From Falsirhodobacter deserti (GTDB lineage Bacteria > Pseudomonadota > Alphaproteobacteria > Rhodobacterales > Rhodobacteraceae): DNA of 64,000 nucleotides. The stretch is from positions 1,020,311 to 1,084,310 of the forward strand of contig NZ_ML137218.1 of NCBI RefSeq assembly GCF_004015795.1, in the 5' to 3' direction. Within the stretch, counting starts at the first letter, position 1. Every line of letters begins with the position of its first letter. The notes below the pieces were generated by a model that made no database searches, was not told the origin of the DNA, and was given only the letters and a program-made list of their open reading frames with translations. The translations under genes were made by a program, and so were the position numbers. This document shows positions 29,696 to 37,677 of this stretch, piece by piece.

Positions 29696-30900
29696 AGCGC
29701 GTCGTGATTACCGGGGCCGGCACGATCAACGCGCTGGCCCACGATGTGAAGGGCACGTTCGAGGCGTTTCGCGAAGGACGCTCGGGCATTACCGATCTTG
29801 TGATCCGCGACAGGGACCGGCTTGGAATCCAGATCGGCGGCCAGGTGCATGACTGGGATCCCGAAACGCGATTCAACCGTCAGCAGATCGCATTGTATGA
29901 CAAGTTCACCCAATTCACGCTTCTGGCCGCGCGCGAAGCGGTTGCCCAATCCGGCCTGAATTTCGACGGGCGCCTAGGATATGAGGCGGGCGTTGTTCTT
30001 GGAACGGCCGCGGGTGGCGTGAACACCTGGGATGAAAACTATCGCACGGTTTACGAGGAGGGGAAGAACCGCGTTCATCCCTTTGTTGTGCCCAAGCTGA
30101 TGAACAATGCCGCTGCCAGCCATCTTTCGGTGGAGTTCAACCTGAAAGGCCCTGCCTTCACGGTGGCGACGGCTTGCGCCAGTTCCAACCACGCGATGGG
30201 GCAGGCGTTCCACATGATCCGTTCGGGCATGACGCAGGTCATGCTGACGGGGGGATCGGAATCGATGCTGTGCTTTGGCGGGATCAAGGCGTGGGAAGGA
30301 CTGCGCGTGATGTCCCGCGACGCCTGCCGCCCATTCAGTCTGAACCGCAACGGAATGGTGCAGGGTGAAGGCGCAGCCGTTTTCGTGTTCGAGGAGTATG
30401 AACACGCCCGCCAGCGCGGGGCCGAGATTTTGGCAGAAGTGTCAGGTTTCGCCATGACATCTGACGCCTCGGACATCGTCATGCCGAACAAGCAGGGTGC
30501 CGCGCGGGCAATCTCCGGTGCGCTGCGCGATGCGCGCCTGAACGGCGAGGAAGTGGGGTACATCAACGCCCACGGCACTGGCACGGCGGCCAACGACAAG
30601 ACCGAATGCGCGGCCGTGGCGGATGTTTTCGGCCATCACGCCGACAGTCTGATGATCTCCTCCACCAAGTCGATGCATGGCCACCTGATCGGCGGCACCG
30701 GCGCGGTGGAGCTTCTGGCATGCATCATGGCGCTGCGCGACGGCGTGATCGCACCCACGATCGGGTATGAAGAGCCGGATCCGGAATGCGCGCTTGACGT
30801 GGTGCCGAATACGGCACGGGATGCGAAGGTGGATGTCGTCTTGTCAAACGCATTCGCCTTCGGCGGGCTGAACGCCGTTCTGGCGCTTCGCAAGGTTTGA
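29692..30900 (+). CDS. Beta-ketoacyl-ACP synthase (FabF/KAS II-like)
   Basis: The 402-residue thiolase-fold enzyme has the Cys-His-His triad: Cys162 (VATACASSNHAM), His294 (INAHGTGTAANDKTE) and His331 (STKSMHGHLIGGTG), plus the usual lysine at 326. It extends acyl-ACP by two carbons. ATGA coupling to the special ACP gene and the upstream lpxD suggest a small pathway for the acyl donors of lipid A. It is not the main fabF by context, since no fabD, fabG or acpP is near. Confidence 0.92.
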   Translation: MKRVVITGAGTINALAHDVKGTFEAFREGRSGITDLVIRDRDRLGIQIGGQVHDWDPETRFNRQQIALYDKFTQFTLLAAREAVAQSGLNFDGRLGYEAGVVLGTAAGGVNTWDENYRTVYEEGKNRVHPFVVPKLMNNAAASHLSVEFNLKGPAFTVATACASSNHAMGQAFHMIRSGMTQVMLTGGSESMLCFGGIKAWEGLRVMSRDACRPFSLNRNGMVQGEGAAVFVFEEYEHARQRGAEILAEVSGFAMTSDASDIVMPNKQGAARAISGALRDARLNGEEVGYINAHGTGTAANDKTECAAVADVFGHHADSLMISSTKSMHGHLIGGTGAVELLACIMALRDGVIAPTIGYEEPDPECALDVVPNTARDAKVDVVLSNAFAFGGLNAVLALRKV

Positions 30901-30905
30901 AGAAA

Positions 30906-30927
30906 GCCCCGGCAGCGATGCCGGGGC
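30906..30927. terminator. Bidirectional rho-independent terminator
   Basis: A perfect 8 bp stem GCCCCGGC/GCCGGGGC with a 6 nt loop, followed by CTTTT on the plus strand and CTTTCTT on the minus strand. It ends the lpxD-acp-synthase operon and probably ialB, which stops 8 bp further right. Confidence 0.85.
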
Positions 30928-30934
30928 CTTTTCG

Positions 30935-31543
30935 TCAATCGGCGTTCGCGGCCACGACAGCATCGTATCCTGCGGTGAAGCCAGCCAGCGAAAGATCAAG
31001 GGTCACCTTTTCGTCCGGCGCGACAACCGGCACGATCGTCAGTTCGGCCTTGGAGCCGCCCTTCAGCGCATCCACTTCAGCTTGCGTGAAACCGACACGG
31101 GCAACGCAGCCAACGGTGCTGCACCATGTGAAGGGATACACCTTGGCCTGCGCGCTATCGACCTTCATCGACAGGTTGGCGGTCAGAAGCGTTTCCAGCG
31201 GAACGATGATCGTGGCGCCGGCGGCGGCCTGTTGGCCTTCGGGCAGGTTGAACAGGCTGAACTCGGCAACGTTGTTGCCCTCATCGTCCTGAAGCAGCTG
31301 GTACAGCTGGCAACGGTCGTTGCCCTGCTGGTCGTTGATGCAGCGCTGCTCCCACTGCTCGAACTCCGCCTCCACGCGCATGGCGCCGGGTGCATTCGGA
31401 TCCTGCTCGGCCTCGCCCATGCTGAGGCCCTGCGTCGTTGCATCATCGGCTTGCGGGGCGGCGGGGGCATCCTGCGCCAGAACGGGCTGGGCAAGCGCCA
31501 GGCCAAGGGTCAGGGCAAGAAGGCTGGAAAAGGTCTTGGACAT
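30935..31543 (-). CDS. IalB family protein (invasion-associated locus B-like)
   Basis: The 202-residue secreted protein has signal peptide MSKTFSSLLALTLGLALAQPVLAQ and an IalB domain with paired cysteines (QRCINDQQGNDRCQLYQ and FTWCSTVGCVARVGF) and the PLE..LTANLSMKVD strand. IalB proteins are periplasmic or outer-membrane proteins, named from Bartonella but common and unstudied in free-living alphaproteobacteria. A Gln/Pro/Ala-rich linker follows the signal peptide. It stands alone, closed by the shared terminator at its 3' end. Confidence 0.88.
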   Translation of the reverse strand: MSKTFSSLLALTLGLALAQPVLAQDAPAAPQADDATTQGLSMGEAEQDPNAPGAMRVEAEFEQWEQRCINDQQGNDRCQLYQLLQDDEGNNVAEFSLFNLPEGQQAAAGATIIVPLETLLTANLSMKVDSAQAKVYPFTWCSTVGCVARVGFTQAEVDALKGGSKAELTIVPVVAPDEKVTLDLSLAGFTAGYDAVVAANAD

Positions 31544-31631
31544 TCGTATGGGTCCTCAAGTGGTTCCGAAACCGGGCTTAGCATGACGCAAAGCGGCTGT
31601 CAGGACAATTTTCCGGCTGGGTTAAAAAGCG

Positions 31632-31659
31632 AAAGGACCGATGTTGCCATCGGCCCTTT
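31632..31659 (-). terminator. Rho-independent terminator of the xerD run
   Basis: AAAGGACCGATG and CATCGGCCCTTT pair at 11 of 12 positions around a TTGC loop. On the minus strand CGCTTTTT follows. It lies about 100 bp past the xerD stop and ends the three-gene run from 34315 to 31757. Confidence 0.75.
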
Positions 31660-31756
31660 CTTTTGCCCCCTGTCGGACCGGCCGACTTATTTGATCTGAG
31701 CGTATGGCCCGCAGCCACCTGCGTCAACTGCCAAATGTGACGGGAAGTTGAACAAG

Positions 31757-32680
31757 TTAGTCCTGCGCAAGTGGATGATGTTTCAGCACCAGATCCTTCA
31801 ATTTTTCATCCAGCACGTGGGTATATATTTCCACGGTGCCAATATCGGCGTGGCCCAGCATCATCTGGATCGCCCGCAGATCCGCCCCGCCAGCAAGCAG
31901 ATGGGTGGCAAAGGCATGGCGCAGCTTGTGCGGCGTCACGCGCGAAGGCGGAATGCCCGCGTCGACGCCGATGGACTGCACGAGCCGGAAGAAATATTCA
32001 CGCGTCAGATGGCCCAGCTTGCCGTTGCCGGGGAACAGAAAGCGCGAGGCAGACTTCCCGCGCTTTTCATTTTCCGCTTCCCCGGCATCGCGAATTTTCA
32101 GCCAGTTTGCCAAAGCTTCCCGCGCGGGCGGGGAAAGGGGAACCAGCCGTTCCTTTCCACCCTTTCCGCGCACCAGAAGCATCTGCGGGTCACCCCGCGC
32201 TGCCGCCACGGGCAGGCCCACCAGTTCCGAAACACGCATTCCGGTGGCGTAAAGCAGCTCCAGCAGGCAGCGGTTTCGCACCTGTATCTCATCGTTGCGG
32301 CCCCGGTCGCGGGCGCTTTCCAGCAGGCGATCCACATCCTCGATGGAAAGGGCGTCGGGCAGGCGGCGGTCATGCCCCGGACCCTTGATACGGATGGCCG
32401 GATTGTCGGCGCGCAACCCTTCTTCGTGCAGGAAGCGATAGAATTGGCGAACCGAAACCAGGCGGCGCGCCCGCGTTGCTTTCGATAGGCCCTGCGCGTC
32501 GCAGAAGATCAGGTAATCCTCGACCGTCGTGCGGGTGGCGCGGGTGAAATCACTGTCATGCCGTGCAAGCCAGGCGGCGAAATCCTTCAGGTCCCGGCCA
32601 TAGGCCAGCAAGGTGTTTCGTGCCGCGCCCACATCGGCAGCCTGGGCATCGAGGAAAAGCGATATCCACCTTTCGGACAT
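31757..32680 (-). CDS. xerD: Tyrosine recombinase XerD
   Basis: The 307-residue recombinase has an N-terminal SAM-like core-binding domain (about 1-90) and a catalytic domain with Arg149 (TGMRVSELVGL), Lys in VRGKGGKERLVPL, His251 and Arg254 (HKLRHAFATHLL), His277 (LGHAD) and nucleophile Tyr286 (VEIYTHV). It resolves chromosome dimers at dif with XerC. The insert EAENEKRGKSA near 200 is modest. It lies 2 bp after a 501-residue envelope protein gene, an arrangement near aroK that recurs in Rhodobacteraceae, which supports xerD rather than a mobile integrase. Confidence 0.93.
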   Translation of the reverse strand: MSERWISLFLDAQAADVGAARNTLLAYGRDLKDFAAWLARHDSDFTRATRTTVEDYLIFCDAQGLSKATRARRLVSVRQFYRFLHEEGLRADNPAIRIKGPGHDRRLPDALSIEDVDRLLESARDRGRNDEIQVRNRCLLELLYATGMRVSELVGLPVAAARGDPQMLLVRGKGGKERLVPLSPPAREALANWLKIRDAGEAENEKRGKSASRFLFPGNGKLGHLTREYFFRLVQSIGVDAGIPPSRVTPHKLRHAFATHLLAGGADLRAIQMMLGHADIGTVEIYTHVLDEKLKDLVLKHHPLAQD

Positions 32681-32682
32681 GA

Positions 32683-34188
32683 TCAGCCCTGCCGTTCCAG
32701 TATCATCAGTTGAAGCGCCACGCGGCGCGCCGCCGTTTGCAGCCCCACAACCCTTAACGTGGCCAGCCCTTCGGTCACGGCCCGCAGATCGCCGCTTGCA
32801 CCGCGCGAAAGATGGTCCATCGCCAGCATCACCGCCTCGCCCGTCCGTTGCTGTGCCAACAGGGGCTCAACCTCGGATGGGGCGGCGTGATCACGGAAAC
32901 CTTCGGCGATGGCGCGCGACAGCGCATCGCCCGCCGTGGCGTGAACCGGATCGCCCTGCGCCAGCGCCAGCAGAAAATCATCCTCCGCATTGGGGGCGGT
33001 GCGTTCTGCGGCCGCTTCGGCATAAAGGCCCGCGACAAGGCCAAGGCGGAACGCCAGCCGCGCCGCATCCCCCGTAAGCGGCAGGGCCAGAAGCTGGGAG
33101 GCATATATGCGGGCGAATGGCACCTCGATTTCGGCATGGGTCATCCGGTCCCACGCGATGGGAAGCGCTTGTTCAACAGCCTGCACATCAGCGGCGCTTA
33201 CGGCCTGATCCAGTGCCTGCACGGCGGCAACCCGGTCCCATACCCCACCCGACGCGGCAGGCCTTTGCAACGTGTAAAGGCCAAGCAGCTGGTTCGGATC
33301 CAGAACGCCCGCGCGGGCAAGCCGTTCGGCCGCATCAAGCTGCGCTTTCCATCCCGAAGAAACACGCAGCTCTGCATGGGCGAAGGCAAGGGGCAGGGTA
33401 TAGGTTGGCAAGGGCTGGCCGATCGCCTCGAACATGCGCCATTCCAGCGGGGTCGGGCGGGCAGGCGGCGGCAGGGGCGGCTCCCCCTCGAACAGGTCGG
33501 GATCAAGGAAGCGGGAAATCAGCGCATCCTCTTCCGGCGTCACAAGGGAAAGTGCCTGCGCCGTATGCAGCACCACCACCGCCGCCGGCCAATCGCCCGA
33601 CCGTGCAAGGCAGAAGATGCGCGCAGGATAAGTGGGGGCAAGCTGCGGCGCTGCATCCAGCACTTCGCAGGCGCGATCCTCGGTTCCCTGCAGCAGCGCG
33701 ATGTCGAACTGGCGGCGGAACGCCTGCAAACCGGAAGCACCGGCCGCATCCAGCAGCGCCTGCGCCTGATCCAGCGCCCCAAGGGCCAGAAGCTTGTCCA
33801 TCCGCGCAAAGAACACCAGCCCGTCATCGCCGCCCCCTGGCGGGCGCGATTCCGTCAGCAGCAGGTTCATCGACAATTCTTCCAGCGCCGGGATGGAATT
33901 CGCCTGCATCGCGGTGATCTGTGCCGCGATCTCGTGCGGGTCCCCATTTCCCCAAAGGTTTCGGGGCAGGCCGGTCTGGCGCGGCGTCAGCAAACCTGCG
34001 GCATCGACGATTGGCGCATCGGGCAGCGGCGCGCTTGTCCCGCCTTCAGGCCTCTCCGGCGGCGAGGCAGGCGCAACCGGCGCCGTGATGGAGCGCGAAA
34101 GCCAGTCGATCGCAGAAAGCGGCGCCTCGGCCAAAGCCGGCGCCGGCATGATCACAAGCGCAAGCGCAAGAAGCCGCCTAGTTGCCAT
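32683..34188 (-). CDS. Conserved exported protein of unknown function
   Basis: The 501-residue protein has a signal peptide MATRRLLALALVIMPAPALA, a Pro-rich linker (about 35-65) and a long alpha-helical Ala/Leu-rich body that looks like tetratricopeptide- or Sel1-type helical repeats (for example LGALDQAQALLDAAGASGL, FCLARSGDWPAAVVVLHTA). I do not recognise a named family. It lies between aroK (divergent) and xerD (2 bp downstream) and overlaps the small membrane-protein gene in front of it by 11 bp, so the three minus genes are likely cotranscribed. Confidence 0.8.
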   Translation of the reverse strand: MATRRLLALALVIMPAPALAEAPLSAIDWLSRSITAPVAPASPPERPEGGTSAPLPDAPIVDAAGLLTPRQTGLPRNLWGNGDPHEIAAQITAMQANSIPALEELSMNLLLTESRPPGGGDDGLVFFARMDKLLALGALDQAQALLDAAGASGLQAFRRQFDIALLQGTEDRACEVLDAAPQLAPTYPARIFCLARSGDWPAAVVVLHTAQALSLVTPEEDALISRFLDPDLFEGEPPLPPPARPTPLEWRMFEAIGQPLPTYTLPLAFAHAELRVSSGWKAQLDAAERLARAGVLDPNQLLGLYTLQRPAASGGVWDRVAAVQALDQAVSAADVQAVEQALPIAWDRMTHAEIEVPFARIYASQLLALPLTGDAARLAFRLGLVAGLYAEAAAERTAPNAEDDFLLALAQGDPVHATAGDALSRAIAEGFRDHAAPSEVEPLLAQQRTGEAVMLAMDHLSRGASGDLRAVTEGLATLRVVGLQTAARRVALQLMILERQG

Positions 34189-34315
34189 CCAGCGTCACCG
34201 GCGCCGTCACTTCTGCCTGCGGGGGCGTCAGGTCGCCCAGATACGCATAACCCGCCAGCCCGATGAAGATCAGCACCGCCAGCACCAGCACCGCCTTGAC
34301 AATAAGACCCATCAT
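34178..34315 (-). CDS. Short single-span membrane protein
   Basis: The 45-residue protein is one hydrophobic helix (GLIVKAVLVLAVLIFIGLAGYAYLG, given as residues 3-27) with a short acidic-to-neutral tail. AAGGA lies about 6 nt before the first of two adjacent ATGs. Its stop overlaps the start of the 501-residue protein by 11 bp and it is divergent from aroK. The same kind of tiny gene occurs beside aroK in related genomes as far as I recall; function unknown. Confidence 0.65.
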   Translation of the reverse strand: MMGLIVKAVLVLAVLIFIGLAGYAYLGDLTPPQAEVTAPVTLDGN

Positions 34316-34451
34316 CCCGTCCTTCTGCCCCTGTGCCGCTTCGGCATCTTTCGCATTTATGTATGGCAATCGCCCATCTATCACGCCATTACCGCATAAA
34401 GACGCGCACGACCAGCGCGCGATGAGGCAAACCGGCGGAGATGGCAGGAAC

Positions 34452-34991
34452 GTGACGCGACTGAAGAAGACGGTGGTTCTGGTGGGTATGATGGGCGCCG
34501 GCAAAACGGCCGTCGGCACGCAGTTGGCCCGTCAGATAGGCGTGCCCTTCATCGATACCGATCACGAGATCGAACGCGCAGCGGCCCGCACCATCCCCGA
34601 GATCTTCGCCCGTGATGGAGAAGCGTTCTTTCGCGGCAAGGAAACGCAGGTGCTGGAACGGTTGCTGCAAGGCCCGCCGGCCATTCTTTCCACGGGCGGC
34701 GGCGCGTTTCTTTCTGAGATCAACCGCGAGACGATTTCCCGGCACGGCATTTCCGTCTGGTTGCGCGCGGATGCCGATACGCTTTGGCAGCGCGTGAAGT
34801 CGCGCGGCAACCGCCCGCTTTTGCAAACCACCGATCCTCGCCGTACGTTGGCCGATATTCTTGCCGCACGCGAAGGCACCTATGCCCTGGCGCATCTGAC
34901 CGTGGACAGCCATCCCGGCCTTTCGGTGGAACGGATGGCCTATCAGGTGCATCAGGCGCTGGCAGCCTTTCCCGACATTCTGGAGGAGTGA
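34452..34991 (+). CDS. aroK: Shikimate kinase
   Basis: The 179-residue P-loop kinase has Walker A GMMGAGKTAVG near residue 12, DTDHEIE (shikimate and Mg binding) near 37, FRGKETQVLE near 62 and the GGGAF motif near 83. It phosphorylates shikimate at O3. I chose the GTG at 34452, with GCAGGA 5 nt before it; an ATG at 34422 lacks a ribosome site. aroB follows by 1 bp, so the two form an operon. It is divergent from the small membrane protein gene. Confidence 0.93.
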   Translation: MTRLKKTVVLVGMMGAGKTAVGTQLARQIGVPFIDTDHEIERAAARTIPEIFARDGEAFFRGKETQVLERLLQGPPAILSTGGGAFLSEINRETISRHGISVWLRADADTLWQRVKSRGNRPLLQTTDPRRTLADILAAREGTYALAHLTVDSHPGLSVERMAYQVHQALAAFPDILEE

Positions 34992-34992
34992 G

Positions 34993-36090
34993 ATGAAAAC
35001 CGTATCCGTCGCCCTTGGTGCGCGCAGCTATGACGTACGGATCGGACAAGGGCTGATCGCCGGCGCTGCCGAACAGATCAAGCCCCTGCTGCGCCGCCCG
35101 CGCATCGTTGTCATCACCGATGAGAATGTCGCCGGGACGCAGCTTCCGGCACTTCAGGCATCGCTTGAGGCTGAAGGCATTGCGGTGGAAGCGCTGATCC
35201 TGCCCGCGGGCGAGGGCACAAAGGGCTGGCCGCAGTTCACCCGCACTGTCGAATGGCTGCTGGACCGGAAGGTGGAGCGTCGGGATATCGTCATCGCGCT
35301 TGGCGGCGGCGTGATCGGCGATCTGGCGGGCTTTGCCTCGGCCGTTCTGCGGCGCGGGGTGCGCTTCGTGCAGATCCCGACCTCGCTTCTGGCGATGGTG
35401 GACAGTTCTGTCGGCGGCAAGACGGGCATCAACACGGCGCAGGGCAAGAACCTTGTGGGGGCGTTCCATCAGCCGTCCCTTGTGCTGGCCGATATCTGGG
35501 CGCTTGCAACCCTGCCAGAGCGGGAATTTCTGGCCGGCTATGGCGAGGTTGTGAAATACGGGCTTCTGGGCGATGCGACGTTCTTTGAATGGCTTGAAAA
35601 GAACGCACCCGCAATGGCCGAAGGCGATGATGCCCTGCGGCTGGAGGCTGTTGCCCATTCCGTTGCCATGAAAGCCGCCATCGTCGAACGTGATGAAACC
35701 GAGGAGGGGGAGCGCGCGCTCCTCAATCTTGGTCATACCTTCTGTCATGCGCTGGAAAAGGCGACCGGATATTCGGACCGGCTGTTGCACGGCGAAGGCG
35801 TGGCGATCGGCTGCCTCATGGCGATGGAGCTGAGCCGGAAGCTGAACCTCGTGCCGCAAGAAGCGCCGTCACGCCTTGCTGCGCATCTGCGCGGGATGGG
35901 AATGAAAACAACCCTTCAGGACATTCCCGGGGGGCTGCCCGACGCTGCGGCGCTGCTGCACCTGATGGGGCAGGACAAGAAGGTTCAGGATGGCCAGCTG
36001 CGCTTCATCCTGATGAAGGATATCGGCGACGCCTTCATCGCCGATGATGTGCCATCGGATCTGGTGATCGAGGTTCTTGAAGGCCGCTGA
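34993..36090 (+). CDS. aroB: 3-dehydroquinate synthase
   Basis: The 365-residue enzyme has the NAD site GGGVIGDLAGFASAVLRRGV, the PTSLLAMVDSSVGGKTGIN block near 130, and metal ligands in E..KYG and NLGHTFCHALEK, the latter two around 185-250, plus the GEGVAIG histidine region. It converts DAHP to 3-dehydroquinate in the shikimate pathway. A GAGTGAG site precedes the ATG, and aroK ends 1 bp upstream. A hairpin covers its stop. Confidence 0.96.
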   Translation: MKTVSVALGARSYDVRIGQGLIAGAAEQIKPLLRRPRIVVITDENVAGTQLPALQASLEAEGIAVEALILPAGEGTKGWPQFTRTVEWLLDRKVERRDIVIALGGGVIGDLAGFASAVLRRGVRFVQIPTSLLAMVDSSVGGKTGINTAQGKNLVGAFHQPSLVLADIWALATLPEREFLAGYGEVVKYGLLGDATFFEWLEKNAPAMAEGDDALRLEAVAHSVAMKAAIVERDETEEGERALLNLGHTFCHALEKATGYSDRLLHGEGVAIGCLMAMELSRKLNLVPQEAPSRLAAHLRGMGMKTTLQDIPGGLPDAAALLHLMGQDKKVQDGQLRFILMKDIGDAFIADDVPSDLVIEVLEGR

Positions 36091-36100
36091 GGCGGCCTTC
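36079..36100. terminator. Hairpin spanning the aroB stop and the convergent reductase stop
   Basis: GAAGGCCGC and GCGGCCTTC form a perfect 9 bp stem with a 4 nt loop (TGAG). The aroB stop TGA lies in the loop, and the first bases of the reductase stop are at its right edge. Weak T tract. Confidence 0.6.
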
Positions 36101-37322
36101 AATGTGCAACCGGTGCCGCGGTCTTCGCAGCCTGACGCAGATCATAATCGCAGGCTGCCAGTACAGCTGACGGGGTGGCGATCAGGCGGCGCGCCGACAT
36201 GTGGATGGCAGGGGCGTTGATCGTTTCCACCGCCGCAAGGCATCCTTCCTTGAACAGCAGAATGACAGGCTCTCCCGTTGGTTGGGGAAGGACGATGCAG
36301 TCATCGGCATCGGTCGCAAGTCCCGCGATCTGCAACTTGTGCTTGCCCTGGTCGGACCAGAACCACGGAACCGAGGCATAGGGCTGCGGCGCGGGTCTCA
36401 TCAGCCGGCGGGCAATGTGACGGGCGTGATCCACGGCTGCCTGAACGGATTCCAGCCTGACATGCCGACCAAGCGGGCCCGGGAATGCCGCAACATCCCC
36501 AAGGGCGGAAATGGCCGGATCATCCGTCAGAAGCGATCCGTCCACCACGATGCCGTTCCGGCAGGTCAGCCCCGCCTCGGCAGCCAATTCGACATTGGGG
36601 CGAACGCCGGTTGCGATCAGTACAAGATCGCCCGCAACCTCCCGCCCATCGGCGAGGGTGATGCCCGCGGCATTTCCATCCGCATCCGTCATCACGGCGG
36701 CGGCCATCGTGCCCAGCAAGATTTCAGTCCCCATCGACCAGTGAAGCTTCAGGAACAGGTCCGACATCTGCGGCGACACCGCTCGCGCCATCAGCCGGGG
36801 CGCGGCCTCGATCACTGTTACGCTAACATTCGCGGCACGGGCCATCGCGGCGAATTCCAGCCCGATGAACCCGCCGCCCACCACCACGGCGTGGCGGGTG
36901 TGCGCAAGCCGGCGGCGGATGCTTTCGGCATCGGCAAGCGTCCGAAGCTCTGCCACCCCCGGCGCATCAAGGTTGGGCAGGGGCGGGCGGAAGTTGCGTG
37001 CCCCCGTCGCAAGGATCAGGTGGTCATAGCCGTGGCGGGCGCCATCTTCCGTCTCCACCTCTTGCGCGGTGCGGTCGATGCGTGCGGCGCGGGTGCCATC
37101 GCGCAGGATGATCGACGACCGTTCATAGAAGGCGGCAGGCTTCAGCAGAAGCGCATCGGCATCGCCGCTGGCCATATAGGCCTTGGAAAGCGGCGGGCGC
37201 TGGTAGGGCAAGCCCGGCTCGTCCCCGATCATGAGGATTTCCCCCGCGAACCCTTCCTGACGCAGGCTTGTTGCGGCCTGTTGCCCGCCTTGGCCGGTTC
37301 CGATGATGACAATGCGCTGCAT
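36099..37322 (-). CDS. NAD(P)H:ferredoxin reductase of the P450 system (putidaredoxin/palustrisredoxin reductase type)
   Basis: The 407-residue FAD protein has an N-terminal FAD motif IVIIGTGQGGQQAA (GxGxxG) near residue 4, LPYQRPPLSKAYM near 44, an NAD motif VVVGGGFIGLEFA near 144 and the FAD-binding SALGDVA.F near 270. The C-terminal domain fits the putidaredoxin-reductase family. It passes electrons from NADH to the [2Fe-2S] ferredoxin encoded 10 bp upstream. GGAG 8 nt before the ATG at 37322 selects the start. It is the last gene of the ten-gene aromatic-uptake/P450 run. Confidence 0.93.
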   Translation of the reverse strand: MQRIVIIGTGQGGQQAATSLRQEGFAGEILMIGDEPGLPYQRPPLSKAYMASGDADALLLKPAAFYERSSIILRDGTRAARIDRTAQEVETEDGARHGYDHLILATGARNFRPPLPNLDAPGVAELRTLADAESIRRRLAHTRHAVVVGGGFIGLEFAAMARAANVSVTVIEAAPRLMARAVSPQMSDLFLKLHWSMGTEILLGTMAAAVMTDADGNAAGITLADGREVAGDLVLIATGVRPNVELAAEAGLTCRNGIVVDGSLLTDDPAISALGDVAAFPGPLGRHVRLESVQAAVDHARHIARRLMRPAPQPYASVPWFWSDQGKHKLQIAGLATDADDCIVLPQPTGEPVILLFKEGCLAAVETINAPAIHMSARRLIATPSAVLAACDYDLRQAAKTAAPVAH

Positions 37323-37332
37323 GTCCGCTCCT

Positions 37333-37653
37333 TCAAAGCTGGGATTCGGGCAGGTGGATGACGACACCCTCCAGTTCGGCGCTCATCCTGATTTGGCAGG
37401 ACAGCCTGCTGGTCGGTCGCACTTCCGAGGCGGCGCAATCCAGCAGATCGCTTTCCCCATCCTCCTGCTGGCCGGTGGCGTCGGCCCATGCCTCATCGAC
37501 ATAGCAGTGGCAGGTCGCGCACATCATCGATCCCCCACATTCGCCGATGATCCCGTCCACGTCGTTGCGCACGGCCGCACGCATGATGCTCTCGCCTTCG
37601 GCCGCGTCCACGGCAGTTTCGGTGCCATCTGCGGCGATGAACGTGATTTTCAT
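37333..37653 (-). CDS. [2Fe-2S] ferredoxin (putidaredoxin/palustrisredoxin type)
   Basis: The 106-residue ferredoxin has ligands Cys39, Cys45, Cys48 (GECGGSMMCATCHCYV) and Cys86 (TSRLSCQI), the CX5CX2CX37C spacing of vertebrate-type/putidaredoxin ferredoxins. It shuttles electrons from the reductase next door to the P450s. It lies 24 bp after the second P450 gene and 10 bp before the reductase gene, the expected set for a class I P450 system. Confidence 0.95.
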   Translation of the reverse strand: MKITFIAADGTETAVDAAEGESIMRAAVRNDVDGIIGECGGSMMCATCHCYVDEAWADATGQQEDGESDLLDCAASEVRPTSRLSCQIRMSAELEGVVIHLPESQL

Positions 37654-37677
37654 GATGCTCTCCTTGCTTTTGCTGGG

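Noticed and set aside
31757-32680. Reading xerD as an integrase of a mobile element
   Set aside because: Its residues, length and neighbours (aroK region, conserved envelope genes, own terminator) fit the housekeeping recombinase, and no attachment repeats were seen.
32812-34266. A 484-codon plus-strand open frame opposite the 501-residue protein gene
   Set aside because: Arg/Gln-rich shadow. The minus-strand frame has a signal peptide, a coherent composition and close neighbours on both sides.
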